The notes beneath the pieces are model-generated. The model was given only the letters and a program-made list of their open reading frames with translations, did not search any database and had not been told where the DNA came from. From the NCBI GenBank assembly GCA_945881875.1, contig CAMCVH010000001.1, positions 682,001-746,000 on the forward strand: a stretch of 64,000 nt of DNA, in the 5' to 3' direction. The position numbers were made by a program, and so were the translations under genes. The stretch is from Polynucleobacter meluiroseus. GTDB lineage: Bacteria; Pseudomonadota; Gammaproteobacteria; Burkholderiales; Burkholderiaceae. Below are positions 8,453 to 16,602 of this stretch, piece after piece (the stretch's first letter is position 1; the number at the start of each line of letters is the position of its first letter).

Positions 8453-8911
8453 TTAATTGACCATTTGAAAGTTGATTTGCTGGCAAGTTCCTACGGCAGC
8501 AGCAATTTTAGGGATAAATTCTGAACGAATCATTGTATGTACATACTCAAATTTGCCGTCATCAGCAGTCCTAAAACTATAGATTTCATTGGAACCTAAA
8601 AAGACAACTAATAAAGAAAATTCAGTAGGAGTTCTACTAATTAAAGAGATCTTAGCGCCCTCTTGCAATGCTGAGAAAACTTGATTGCGTTTAGTGTCTG
8701 AATAAATCAGATCGTATTGACCATTATTATTAGTAATAGTAATTTTCTTGCCAGAGGTAGTCTCTTCTCGCCAAGCTTTTTTATTTTTTGGGGTTACACC
8801 ACCGTAGTTAGGATAGAAGGTGTAGCCTTTTGCATCAGTGCAGTTAGCAACATCACCCTTGGCAAAGGCCAACTGAGAGATAAAAATTAGTAAAACAGCA
8901 AGATATTTCAC
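8453..8911 (-). CDS. Small exported protein of unknown function
   Basis: I do not recognise this family. The product (152 aa) starts with a clear signal peptide (KYLAVLLIFISQLAFA) and continues as a mature domain of about 130 aa, rich in beta-type alternation, with one cysteine near each end (NCTD and GTCQQ) that could form a disulfide in the periplasm. A longer in-frame ATG exists at 8923, but GGAGTG at 8921-8916 is spaced correctly for the GTG at 8911, which also places the signal peptide at the very N-terminus. It sits between senA and the FlgO-like pair on the same strand; no functional link is evident. Confidence 0.75.
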   Translation of the reverse strand: MKYLAVLLIFISQLAFAKGDVANCTDAKGYTFYPNYGGVTPKNKKAWREETTSGKKITITNNNGQYDLIYSDTKRNQVFSALQEGAKISLISRTPTEFSLLVVFLGSNEIYSFRTADDGKFEYVHTMIRSEFIPKIAAAVGTCQQINFQMVN

Positions 8912-8931
8912 GGCACACTCCACTATCGGTA

Positions 8932-9549
8932 TTATTTTAACAAGACGCCCTGAGTTTTAAGCGTTCGATTGCTACAACTAAATTTCAACTCTTTAACAAC
9001 AGATTGTTTGATTGCTTGAGTCTGTATATCTATGATTTTGACGTTGATCACTAACTTGTCTGTGAAATTATGATAAGTGCCAATAACAATATCTCTAATC
9101 TCCAACTCAGACTTCATTAGTTGATTGGGCTGTCTTGTTAGAGAAACTGTTCCCTTATCATTTATTCGAATATCTTTACCCACCTCAGCTTGAATGACTG
9201 TTCTGCAACAATTCTTCATGAGATAGGATCTCATGAGCTCTCCCATGAGCAAACCAGATTTATCAGACTGAAGAGATTCAAGCTCCACAAAGTCAGTAAC
9301 CATGATTGGGGCGGCGCCTTTAGGAGGTGTCAAACTACCTTTGGCACAGCCTCCCGCGTAATAGGTGCAAATCTCCCCAGCTATACCAGAAAAAAGGGTA
9401 GACAGATCAAGAGCGCTTAATTTTGTGATTAATTTTGTGTCACAACTTGTATCTTCAACCCCAAAACGAGGTGTTTGACACCCAGACAAAAGAATAGAAC
9501 CGGCTCCAGCAGCTAAGCCTGTCAAAAAGAATCTTCTCGTTGTCAACAT
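8932..9549 (-). CDS. FlgO-domain lipoprotein with Tat-like signal
   Basis: 205-aa outer-membrane lipoprotein candidate. The N-terminus TTRRFFLTGLAAG resembles a twin-arginine signal and ends in a lipobox LLSGC (Cys24). The mature part resembles the FlgO domain: a strand reading IMVTDFVELESL, a helix ending in VIQAEVGKDIRI, then VSLTRQ and the IVIGTYHNFTDKLVINVKIID core. FlgO in Vibrio helps the flagellar basal structure at the outer membrane; here the role is inferred only from domain and from closeness to the flagellar locus. It follows its paralogue at 9552 with a two-base gap, so the two are surely co-transcribed. Confidence 0.75.
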   Translation of the reverse strand: MLTTRRFFLTGLAAGAGSILLSGCQTPRFGVEDTSCDTKLITKLSALDLSTLFSGIAGEICTYYAGGCAKGSLTPPKGAAPIMVTDFVELESLQSDKSGLLMGELMRSYLMKNCCRTVIQAEVGKDIRINDKGTVSLTRQPNQLMKSELEIRDIVIGTYHNFTDKLVINVKIIDIQTQAIKQSVVKELKFSCSNRTLKTQGVLLK

Positions 9550-9551
9550 AA

Positions 9552-10181
9552 TCAGTTTGGAACGATGTTCACTCTGGTTAAGTTGGTGCGTCGGTCAAGC
9601 ATGTGACCTGCAACAGAGCTAATGTCAAAGTGTGTCTGAGCTGAAGATAATATCGCTCCTGATGTGTAATCTAGAACTCTGACATTAATAAAAATGTCCT
9701 CTCCTACAACAGAAAATGTACCGCTCACAACACCAGAAACCTCTTGCGGACTTCTTAACTTCCTAGCATCACGAGATAGTGAAAACTCACCACCGTCTGA
9801 AATAGCAATAGTTTTGCTTAAGCGCAAGTCAATGATGTTCCATTGTTTAAGTTGCAACTCATGCACTAACTGCTCTGTCATCAATCTACTAACTGAATTT
9901 GAGCTCGCAAATTTATCAAGATCTACAAAAGTAGTTACCGCATAAACTGAGAAACGCTTATTAACATCAAGATTCTTCTCTAATTGAAGGGCCAATGAAA
10001 GCATTTTGTCGTTAAAAGCTTGGTTCGGGGCTACGTAGGCCGGAGCAGCAGTTGTTTTGATCGTCTCAACAACAGCACTTGTTTTTTTCGTCTCAGCTAC
10101 AGCCGGTAAGGTAAACATAGCTCCCAAAAAGGTAATTCCAAAGGCCAAACTCACTAATGGAGTTTTAAAGGTAATTTTCAT
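9552..10181 (-). CDS. FlgO-domain periplasmic protein
   Basis: 209-aa protein with a Sec signal peptide (cleavage near LPAVAE) and one FlgO domain: VTTFVDLDKFASSNSVSRLM, then LKQWNIIDLRLSKTI, FSLSRDARKL and VVSGTFSVVGEDIFINVRVLD. It lacks a lipobox, unlike its downstream paralogue, so the pair would consist of a soluble or loosely bound partner and a membrane-anchored one. In Vibrio FlgO acts with FlgP and FlgT; neither is visible here. The gene is first of a two-gene unit and diverges from the zinc-ribbon gene across a 244-bp spacer. Confidence 0.8.
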   Translation of the reverse strand: MKITFKTPLVSLAFGITFLGAMFTLPAVAETKKTSAVVETIKTTAAPAYVAPNQAFNDKMLSLALQLEKNLDVNKRFSVYAVTTFVDLDKFASSNSVSRLMTEQLVHELQLKQWNIIDLRLSKTIAISDGGEFSLSRDARKLRSPQEVSGVVSGTFSVVGEDIFINVRVLDYTSGAILSSAQTHFDISSVAGHMLDRRTNLTRVNIVPN

Positions 10182-10425
10182 AATTCAATCCCTGTTTTAA
10201 AAGCGTATGTGAAAGTCACAGATTCAAATTGTTTACGGCAGGTAGTCTGGAATAATTAGTTTTTTATTCTTAAAAAGCCTATAAAAAGTGATTTTTCACA
10301 CCTTTTGGCAGCTTGGTAAAAATTATTTAAGTTATTGTATTTTATGACAATATTTACCTTATTAAAGTGTCTATGAATTCAGTCGTTAATAATTACATAC
10401 TATTTAATAAAAGATATCGATCGAT

Positions 10426-11475
10426 ATGAATTGTCTCCAGTGCGGCACTGCACTCCTCAATAATGAAATCATTTGCTCTAACTGCGGTGCTACTACCGAT
10501 TTAGAGAAAATTGACACGATTGTTGAGCAGCCAACTCCCGTGGAGGCACCCTTAGAAGCACCCATTGAAGAATCGCAAGATGATATTCAAGTAAAAGCTC
10601 CTAAAAAAAATATAGTTAAAAAGATAGTCCTGATTTTTGGACTAGTACTTCTTTTAACCATCTTATCGGGCGGGTCCTATTTTGGATGGAGTGCCTATCA
10701 GAATAAAAAAGAAGCTGCACTTGCAGCCGTTCTAAAACAACAACAAGAAAAAGAAGCCGAAGCCCAAGCTCTAATAGAACTAGAGGAAGAAGCACAGTTA
10801 GCTGCTGAAAAGGAAGAGGCTGAGAGATTAGCTGAGGAGACTCGAGCCTTTGAAGAGACAGTGGCACTGGAACAAAAAAGACTTCTTCAAAAAAAGCAAC
10901 AATTAGCCCAATCAAAAAAGTTATTGCCTGAAAATTGCGTTGATCAGCAAGCCTGTACTTTAAGTATGTTGAAATCGGCAACCAATTTAGATCTCAATTC
11001 GATTGAAATTGCAGCTTCAAGAATATCTAATCAAAATACTGTTAGGCAGGGTGATATTGGTGCGGCATGGGCCCTAAATCAACAAGGGATTGCCGAAGCA
11101 AAAGAGAAGAACAACTTACAAGCTATTAAGTTATTCAGACAAGCATTGAATGCAGATCCTGCATCAATGGCCATCCATCTTAATCTTGTAGATACATTAT
11201 TTGAAGAAAATCTCATTGATGAAGCTCACAAAGCCCTTATACAAATCATCTCAATCAATCCAAGGCTAACCTACGCCTGGCGTCAACTAGCAAGATGTTT
11301 TGCAGATAAAAATCAATCAGAAATGGCCATTAATTCATTGGTTATAGGCTATCAATTTGCCCCTGATAAACAAGGTATGTTGGTTCAATATGAAAATGTC
11401 ACGCAACAGCCACAAGTAGGTATCAATCTGAAAATCATTTATTTGTCAGCTATTAAGAAAATAAGAACTCTGTAA
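10426..11475 (+). CDS. Zinc-ribbon, single-pass membrane protein with coiled coil and TPR tail
   Basis: 349-aa protein of recognisable architecture but unknown function. Residues 1-22 form a zinc ribbon with two CxxC pairs (MNCLQCG and IICSNCG). A transmembrane helix follows near residues 64-88, then a strongly charged Glu/Ala/Lys coiled coil (about 95-165), a CXnC segment (ENCVDQQACTL) and a C-terminal TPR-like region with AIKLFRQALNADP and LIQIISINPRLTYAW. The layout suggests a cytoplasmic zinc ribbon and a periplasmic scaffold or peptidoglycan-facing tail. The next gene is another TPR protein, and the FlgO-like genes diverge from it. Confidence 0.75.
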   Translation: MNCLQCGTALLNNEIICSNCGATTDLEKIDTIVEQPTPVEAPLEAPIEESQDDIQVKAPKKNIVKKIVLIFGLVLLLTILSGGSYFGWSAYQNKKEAALAAVLKQQQEKEAEAQALIELEEEAQLAAEKEEAERLAEETRAFEETVALEQKRLLQKKQQLAQSKKLLPENCVDQQACTLSMLKSATNLDLNSIEIAASRISNQNTVRQGDIGAAWALNQQGIAEAKEKNNLQAIKLFRQALNADPASMAIHLNLVDTLFEENLIDEAHKALIQIISINPRLTYAWRQLARCFADKNQSEMAINSLVIGYQFAPDKQGMLVQYENVTQQPQVGINLKIIYLSAIKKIRTL

Positions 11476-11492
11476 ACTTTTCTATTGATGTC

Positions 11493-12215
11493 ATGATTAC
11501 CCATGCAGATCTGAAAAATTATGGAATGGCTAATGCTTTACAAAGCTTAAAAGATGATGGCATTGCTAATTACATCAAAATTTTAAAAATTGACATCCCT
11601 AATGCTCATGAATTAGTCATTGAAGGCATCAATGAAGCCAACAATAATCAGTTTGATAACGCATTAAAAAAATTTGAACAAGCCTTAACAGAAAATCCCA
11701 GTGATTTTGATGCCCTCCTCCGCGCGGCATTTGTTTATGAATTTAATAAAAATCATGATCAGGCGATTGTTTACTATCAAAAAACTGCTGAACTTCAACC
11801 GAATGAGCCTTTTATTCAGTTAAGAATTTCAGCCAATCACTACTATTTAAAGCAATACCACGCAGCGCTGGCCTCTACTCGTACAGCACTAGCCATGAAA
11901 CCAGATTTTGCTGATGCTTTTTTTAATCAGGGACTATGCTTTTATGAGCTTGGGAGATTTGAAGATGCTCTGAATAGTTACAGTCAATCGTTAGCCATAA
12001 GATCGAATCACTTTGGAACGGTATTTAATATTGGCATGTGCTTTCAGGTACTTACTCACTACAGCGATGCCATTGAAAACTACTCCAAAGCGATAAAAAT
12101 TAGACCCAAAGAATCAGATGCTTACTTCAATCGTGGGCTGTGCTTTCACAATCTAGGTGACTTTGATAAAGCCATCAAAGATTATGAAATTGTTCTTGAT
12201 ATTAACAAGACTTAA
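11493..12215 (+). CDS. TPR-repeat protein
   Basis: 240-aa protein built almost entirely of tetratricopeptide repeats. At least five units are visible, for example FDNALKKFEQALTENPSDFD, QAIVYYQKTAELQPNEPF and FEDALNSYSQSLAIRSNHF, each with the expected Gly/Ala, Tyr/Phe and Pro positions. There is no signal peptide or membrane segment, so it is probably a cytoplasmic adaptor. It lies 17 bases after the zinc-ribbon/TPR gene and converges on the RodZ-like gene. Its partner proteins are unknown; neighbouring bactofilins and FlgO-like proteins make an envelope or flagellar-placement role possible. Confidence 0.8.
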   Translation: MITHADLKNYGMANALQSLKDDGIANYIKILKIDIPNAHELVIEGINEANNNQFDNALKKFEQALTENPSDFDALLRAAFVYEFNKNHDQAIVYYQKTAELQPNEPFIQLRISANHYYLKQYHAALASTRTALAMKPDFADAFFNQGLCFYELGRFEDALNSYSQSLAIRSNHFGTVFNIGMCFQVLTHYSDAIENYSKAIKIRPKESDAYFNRGLCFHNLGDFDKAIKDYEIVLDINKT

Positions 12216-12250
12216 ATTATTAAAACCACTTAATTAAATAGTTAAGCTTA

Positions 12251-13045
12251 TTAGCGTGCAATATCACTTTTATTGACTGGCTGGGCTATTGGCTGAGTTG
12301 CTGGTTGAACCACTGATTGAACAGGCTCAACAACTTGTTGCGAGGGAGTGGAATTTAAGTTTTCTACACCCTGAACAGCAATCACCTCTTTTTTGATAAC
12401 ACCCACATCTGTTAATGCTTTGATACTGTAGTTGTAAACTTCTGAAGAATAAAAAACACCACCTAGAAGTATTGCCATCCCCAAAGTGCTTGCTAGCAAT
12501 ATAGCGCCAATAGAGCTTGATTTTTTAGTATTGTAAATATCAGTTTGAACCTTAGGCTCAACAGATGAAATCAGGAGCTCGTTAAATGGTACTTTCCCAT
12601 TTGAACCAGAGGGCTCAGCATAGATTCCAATAATCTTATCTATTTCGTTGATAACATTACTTGAGTTATTTTGGATTGCAGCAATACTCTGGGCCTTGGT
12701 ACCCTTTACCTCAAATTTTTCTGTTGTTTGTTTGAGATTCACTTCATTCAGACTTGATTGAATTTGGTCTGTTGAATCGTCGTTAAATAAGGTTGCCTGA
12801 TTAACTACTAAAAAATCTTTATCCTGTAACTTAAGGTAGGCTCCGATTTTTCTTGCAACTTGAACTTTAATTGCAAAACTATAGAATGAATCTGATCCAC
12901 CATTTTCAATTTGGTGCAACATTCTCTCTGAAATACAGCAAATATTAACTATATGACTGACCGTGTAATGTTGTCGCTCTCTTGCGAAAGCGATGACGTC
13001 TCCACGAATATCAATAACCTCAGATGTATGAATGTTTTTGAACAA
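12251..13045 (-). CDS. RodZ-like HTH membrane protein (paralogue of the gene at 57364)
   Basis: 264-aa protein with an N-terminal Xre/RodZ-type helix-turn-helix (about residues 12-85, including MLHQIENGGSDSFYSF and QVARKIGAYL), a linker, one transmembrane helix near 178-198 (IGAILLASTLGMAILLGGVF) and a C-terminal tail rich in Pro, Gln and Val. RodZ links MreB to the cell wall; this one lacks the usual RodZ C-terminal beta domain. A second gene of the same design lies beyond fliA at 57364 with the same IENG...FYS...QVARK pattern. It is divergent from three bactofilin genes, another cytoskeletal family, which hints at a joint scaffold role. Confidence 0.7.
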   Translation of the reverse strand: MFKNIHTSEVIDIRGDVIAFARERQHYTVSHIVNICCISERMLHQIENGGSDSFYSFAIKVQVARKIGAYLKLQDKDFLVVNQATLFNDDSTDQIQSSLNEVNLKQTTEKFEVKGTKAQSIAAIQNNSSNVINEIDKIIGIYAEPSGSNGKVPFNELLISSVEPKVQTDIYNTKKSSSIGAILLASTLGMAILLGGVFYSSEVYNYSIKALTDVGVIKKEVIAVQGVENLNSTPSQQVVEPVQSVVQPATQPIAQPVNKSDIAR

Positions 13046-13254
13046 AATAGTTACCGCAAAAAGAAAAACTGTTTAATTAGTCCACCGAATTGATTATTTA
13101 GTACAAAAAGCGATTTTTCAATCATAAACGGTTATTTGAATACAATTTTTGATTGATTGGCAATTTTGTAAGACAAAAACCTACAATAAAAATAGAATTA
13201 AAAAAATTCACCAATCTATATACTCACATTTCATTACTAATTAACGAGTCTTTC

Positions 13255-13704
13255 ATGTTTGGTTCAAAGAAAAAACAAGGTTTACTGAAGCCAGAGTTAG
13301 AGTCTTTTGACACTATCATTGACAAGACAACCACTATCCACGGACGCCTATCAATCGAAGGTTCGATACGAATTGATGGAACAGTTATGGGTAATATTGA
13401 ATGTGCAAGTGACAATAAAGATATAACTGTAGCAATCGGAGTAACAGGCAAAATCAACGGAGATATTAGAGCATTTCGAATTCTTATTGCTGGTAAGGTT
13501 GAAGGCAATATTTATGCTTCTGAGAAAGTTGAACTGCACGATTCGGCAATTGTTCTTGGTGATATTACTTACAACCAAATCGGTATTGAGCATGGGGCAG
13601 AAGTTCTAGGACTGATGATCAAAAAAGTGGATTCAAAAAAACAGATCAACAGTGCTTCCAACCTTATCAAAAAAATACAAGAATCTACTTTTAAAAATAA
13701 TTAA
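13255..13704 (+). CDS. Bactofilin family polymer-forming protein (1 of 3)
   Basis: 149-aa bactofilin: short N-terminal tail (MFGSKKKQG), then a right-handed beta-helix domain with repeats such as GRLSIEGSIRIDGTVMGNIE, GVTGKINGDIRA and GKVEGNIYASEKVEL. Bactofilins self-assemble into membrane-associated filaments that localise cell-wall enzymes, stalks or flagella. The reading frame is open upstream to 13153, but that extension has a TTG start and no family similarity, so I start at the ATG at 13255. It is the first of three consecutive bactofilin genes transcribed together. Confidence 0.85.
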   Translation: MFGSKKKQGLLKPELESFDTIIDKTTTIHGRLSIEGSIRIDGTVMGNIECASDNKDITVAIGVTGKINGDIRAFRILIAGKVEGNIYASEKVELHDSAIVLGDITYNQIGIEHGAEVLGLMIKKVDSKKQINSASNLIKKIQESTFKNN

Positions 13705-13727
13705 CCAACTAAATGAGCGAGAAAGTT

Positions 13728-14072
13728 ATGTCAAACGATAATCAAAATGGATGTTTAACCGTTGGTGAAGGCGTGAGTCTCAAAGGAAACTTTGTGGTAC
13801 CCGATATTGCTTCCATATCTGGAACAATCGAAGGTGATCTTACTGCTAGAGAAATCTTGATTGGCCCAACAGGCGTTCTCAAGGGAAACATCCTTGCAGA
13901 CATCATTGATATTCGTGGTGAAGCTCATGACAATATTTCTGCGAAGAAATCTTTATTCATTCGCTCAAGTGGTAGAGTTACAGGTAATGTTGAATTCTCA
14001 GAAATTGAAGTTGAAAAAGGCGGCAATATACAAGGTAGCCTTACAAAAATTAATTCTTCATCTTCAATTTAA
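13728..14072 (+). CDS. Bactofilin family protein (2 of 3), minimal core
   Basis: 114-aa protein made almost wholly of the bactofilin beta-helix: LTVGEGVSLKGNFVVPDIAS, ISGTIEGDLTAREILIG, GVLKGNILADIIDIRGE and GRVTGNVEFSEIEVEKGG. An in-frame ATG at 13713 is possible, but GAGAA just upstream of the ATG at 13728 is better placed as a ribosome site. It has almost no terminal tails, unlike its two neighbours, and could therefore act as a co-polymer subunit or cap rather than a membrane-linked one. Gap to the preceding gene is short and the third bactofilin follows after 15 bases. Confidence 0.83.
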   Translation: MSNDNQNGCLTVGEGVSLKGNFVVPDIASISGTIEGDLTAREILIGPTGVLKGNILADIIDIRGEAHDNISAKKSLFIRSSGRVTGNVEFSEIEVEKGGNIQGSLTKINSSSSI

Positions 14073-14087
14073 TTATCAAGAGGCTTT

Positions 14088-14561
14088 ATGTTCAATCGAA
14101 AACCAAATCAATCAAATACTGACAACAACGATATCTCTGATAGTAATGAGTCCTCAGATGATTTTGCCTCGCAAAATCAAGTAGCTCAGGAATCTCAAGA
14201 GCCAGTATCAGCAAAAATTGAAGATAATCAACCTCCTAGAGGTTCAAATGAACCAACTAAGCCCTCTCTTATCAGTGAAGGTTTTGAATTCACAGGCGAT
14301 ATAACCTTTCAAGGAACATTGAACGTAGATGGCTCGGTCAACGGAAGTATTACAGTTCAAAATCTATCGATCGGCGCTAGTGGAAAAATTAATGGTTCTG
14401 TTAGAGCTACGACAATTCAAGTCCGAGGTTCATTTACTGGGGATGCCACTTGTCAAGATTTAACTCTTGGCAGTCAAGCTAGCGTTAATGCAAAGATTAA
14501 TTACTCTTCATTAACCATTCAAAGAGGCGCGTTGATTCAAGGTGAATTAACTAAGTCTTGA
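14088..14561 (+). CDS. Bactofilin family protein (3 of 3), long disordered N-terminus
   Basis: 157-aa bactofilin with a polar, probably disordered N-terminal arm of about 60 residues (many Asn, Ser, Asp, Gln) and a C-terminal beta-helix: GFEFTGDITFQGTLNVDGS, VNGSITVQNLSIGASGKING and GSFTGDATCQDLTLGSQ. A good ribosome-binding site (AAGAGG) lies five bases before the ATG. The three bactofilins differ mainly in their tails, which fits a hetero-polymer. A strong hairpin terminator follows before motB on the other strand. Confidence 0.85.
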   Translation: MFNRKPNQSNTDNNDISDSNESSDDFASQNQVAQESQEPVSAKIEDNQPPRGSNEPTKPSLISEGFEFTGDITFQGTLNVDGSVNGSITVQNLSIGASGKINGSVRATTIQVRGSFTGDATCQDLTLGSQASVNAKINYSSLTIQRGALIQGELTKS

Positions 14562-14607
14562 TAGTCTGAAGAATTTCTATATTGGAAGTTTGTATTGCTT
14601 TGTTTAG

Positions 14608-14643
14608 TTGACGATCATTTTTTAATCATTCAATGATCGTCAA
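14608..14643. terminator. Bidirectional terminator hairpin between bactofilin 3 and motB
   Basis: TTGACGATCATT (14608-14619) and AATGATCGTCAA (14632-14643) form a perfect 12-bp stem with a 12-nt loop in the space between two convergent genes. The hairpin ends four bases from the motB stop codon. There is no long U-run on either side, so it may act mainly as an mRNA 3' end stabiliser or a Rho-assisted stop. Confidence 0.75.
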
Positions 14644-14647
14644 TTAA

Positions 14648-15583
14648 CTATCTTTTACCGAACGGTATTGAAGTGACCTCTTTGCTGTTAACTTCATTTT
14701 TTGCAAATTCAATCGCTTTTTTATTCATAACAATGATGTTAATGCGGCGATTAATAGGATTTTGAGGATCTTTGTCATCTTGCAAAATGGCTGATGATAA
14801 GCCCACAACTTTCATGATTCGACTTTCTTCTAAGCCAGATTCAACCAGAGATCTTCTTGCCGCATTCGCCCTGTCTGCTGATAGCTCCCAATTCGAATAG
14901 CTCTTAGTTCCTCTAGGGTATGGGATAGCATCAGTATGGCCTGATATGGTGATGGGGTTAGTCAATGTATTGATAGCCGGTACCAGCTCTTTCAAGATAA
15001 CTTTGACATAACTTTGTAATTGAGAACTTCCCAACGGGAACATGGGTCTATTTTTCTCATCAACAATTTGAATTCTTAAACCTTCGGTAGTAATTTCAAT
15101 ATTGAGCTGCTTACTATACGGGGCTAAGCGCTCATTATTTTGCAGCAAACTATCTAATTGTTTTTTCAATTGCTCAAGTCTCTGCTGATCAACAGCCTCT
15201 GATTCTGCTGCTAAATTTTGAGCTAAAGGAATGAGTTCTTTTTTATAAACCTCTACAGATGTCCTAGTGTCATCATTAGAACGGTTCATCTGCGCCTCCT
15301 TACGCGTTAGGTCAGTTCCCCCACCTTTAACAACAGACGAAGAGTCACCAATGGTTTGGCCAATCTCCAAAACAGTGAGTCTTAAAGGTTGCTTAAAATA
15401 CTCTTCAATGCCTTTGAGTTTGTTTTCTTCAACGTTACCAAGTAACCACATCAATAAGAAGAATGCCATCATTGCTGTTACGAAGTCAGCATACGCAATC
15501 TTCCAAGCGCCGCCATGGTGACCACCGGCAACCTTCTTAATTCTTTTTACAACAATGATGGGTTTTTTATTAGGCCCAGACAT
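14648..15583 (-). CDS. motB: Flagellar motor stator protein MotB
   Basis: Inner-membrane stator subunit that anchors the proton channel to peptidoglycan. The 311-aa product has the short basic N-terminus, a single membrane helix after WKIAYADFVTAMM with the proton-binding Asp33, and a C-terminal OmpA-like domain with ISGHTDAIPYPRGT and ELSADRANAARRSL. Its ATG overlaps the motA stop by one base. The stator genes close the flhD-flhC-methyltransferase-CBS-motA-motB run, so stator production appears tied directly to the master regulator. Confidence 0.97.
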   Translation of the reverse strand: MSGPNKKPIIVVKRIKKVAGGHHGGAWKIAYADFVTAMMAFFLLMWLLGNVEENKLKGIEEYFKQPLRLTVLEIGQTIGDSSSVVKGGGTDLTRKEAQMNRSNDDTRTSVEVYKKELIPLAQNLAAESEAVDQQRLEQLKKQLDSLLQNNERLAPYSKQLNIEITTEGLRIQIVDEKNRPMFPLGSSQLQSYVKVILKELVPAINTLTNPITISGHTDAIPYPRGTKSYSNWELSADRANAARRSLVESGLEESRIMKVVGLSSAILQDDKDPQNPINRRINIIVMNKKAIEFAKNEVNSKEVTSIPFGKR

Positions 15584-16482
15584 TATGCAGCGGCCTTTGC
15601 AGCTTCCTTAGGCTTCTCAGCATAATCAACTTTAGTTGCTTTGATCTGGTCTTCAAGCTCTTTAAATCCCGGACGCTCTGTTGAATAAAGAACTTTTCGA
15701 CCGAACTCAACCGCTACAGCTGGTGGAAATCCGTTCATATTTGCCAGAATCGCAACTTTCATGCATTCGAAAGATTTAGTTGAATCATGTAATTTACTCT
15801 CTAACAAGTTGGCAAGTGGTGCCACAAAACCGTATGACAACAAAATACCTAAGAAGGTTCCTACTAGAGCATGTGCGATCAAAATACCGAGTTCTGCCGG
15901 AGGTAAGCCGATAGATTCCATGGTGTGCACCACACCCATAACGGCTGCAACAATACCAAAAGCTGGCATACCATCTGCCATCTTTGCGAGTACATGAACA
16001 GGCACTTCGCCCTCATGATGATGTGTCTCAATTTCAATATCCATTAAGTTTTCAATCTGAAATGGATCCATCGTCCCAGATACCATCAAGCGCAAATAGT
16101 CACAAATAAATTCGACATGATGATGGCTTGCTAAGATTTTAGGATAGCGTTGAAATATTTTGCTTTTTTCAGGCTCTTCAATATCTTCTTCGATATTCTT
16201 CATACCCTCATTACGAATCTTTGTGAAGATCGCATAAAGAACTAAAAGTAACTCTAAATAAAGTTCTTTATTGTATTTAGATCCTTGGAACAAGGTAGGG
16301 AAAGCTGCACCAGTTGCTTTTAGTACTTTAATGGTGTTACCAGCAACTAAGGCACCAGCTGCAGCACCACCAATCATTAATAATTCAATCGGCTGAAATA
16401 GGGCTGCTATATGGCCCCCCGCCATAACGAATCCACCAAATACAGAAAAGGAAACCACAATGAATCCGATTATTACTAGCAT
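15583..16482 (-). CDS. motA: Flagellar motor stator protein MotA
   Basis: Four-helix proton-channel subunit, 299 aa, the long MotA type found in beta- and gammaproteobacteria. The N-terminus is a membrane helix (LVIIGFIVVSFSVFGGFVMA); the cytoplasmic domain has the charged region that contacts FliG; the C-terminal helix pair includes MPAFGIVAAVMGVVHTME and LVGTFLGILLSYGFVAPLA. Directly followed by motB with a one-base overlap. Upstream lies the CBS-domain gene on the same strand, 120 bases away. Confidence 0.97.
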   Translation of the reverse strand: MLVIIGFIVVSFSVFGGFVMAGGHIAALFQPIELLMIGGAAAGALVAGNTIKVLKATGAAFPTLFQGSKYNKELYLELLLVLYAIFTKIRNEGMKNIEEDIEEPEKSKIFQRYPKILASHHHVEFICDYLRLMVSGTMDPFQIENLMDIEIETHHHEGEVPVHVLAKMADGMPAFGIVAAVMGVVHTMESIGLPPAELGILIAHALVGTFLGILLSYGFVAPLANLLESKLHDSTKSFECMKVAILANMNGFPPAVAVEFGRKVLYSTERPGFKELEDQIKATKVDYAEKPKEAAKAAA

Positions 16483-16602
16483 GCTTGGCCTTGAGAAAAA
16501 TTGGTCAATTTAATTAAAGTCATGTTTATAACTACTATCTACTATCTACAACTATTCTTTTCAGTCTTACTTAATTACTTACCTAGAACACAGGCGCTAT
16601 TT

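Noticed and set aside
8453..8923. Assigning the small exported protein to the selenoneine pathway
   Set aside because: Only proximity supports it; it has a signal peptide and no recognisable enzyme motif.
13153..13254. N-terminal extension of the first bactofilin
   Set aside because: Begins with TTG, has no ribosome site and no resemblance to bactofilin N-termini; the ATG at 13255 is a natural start.
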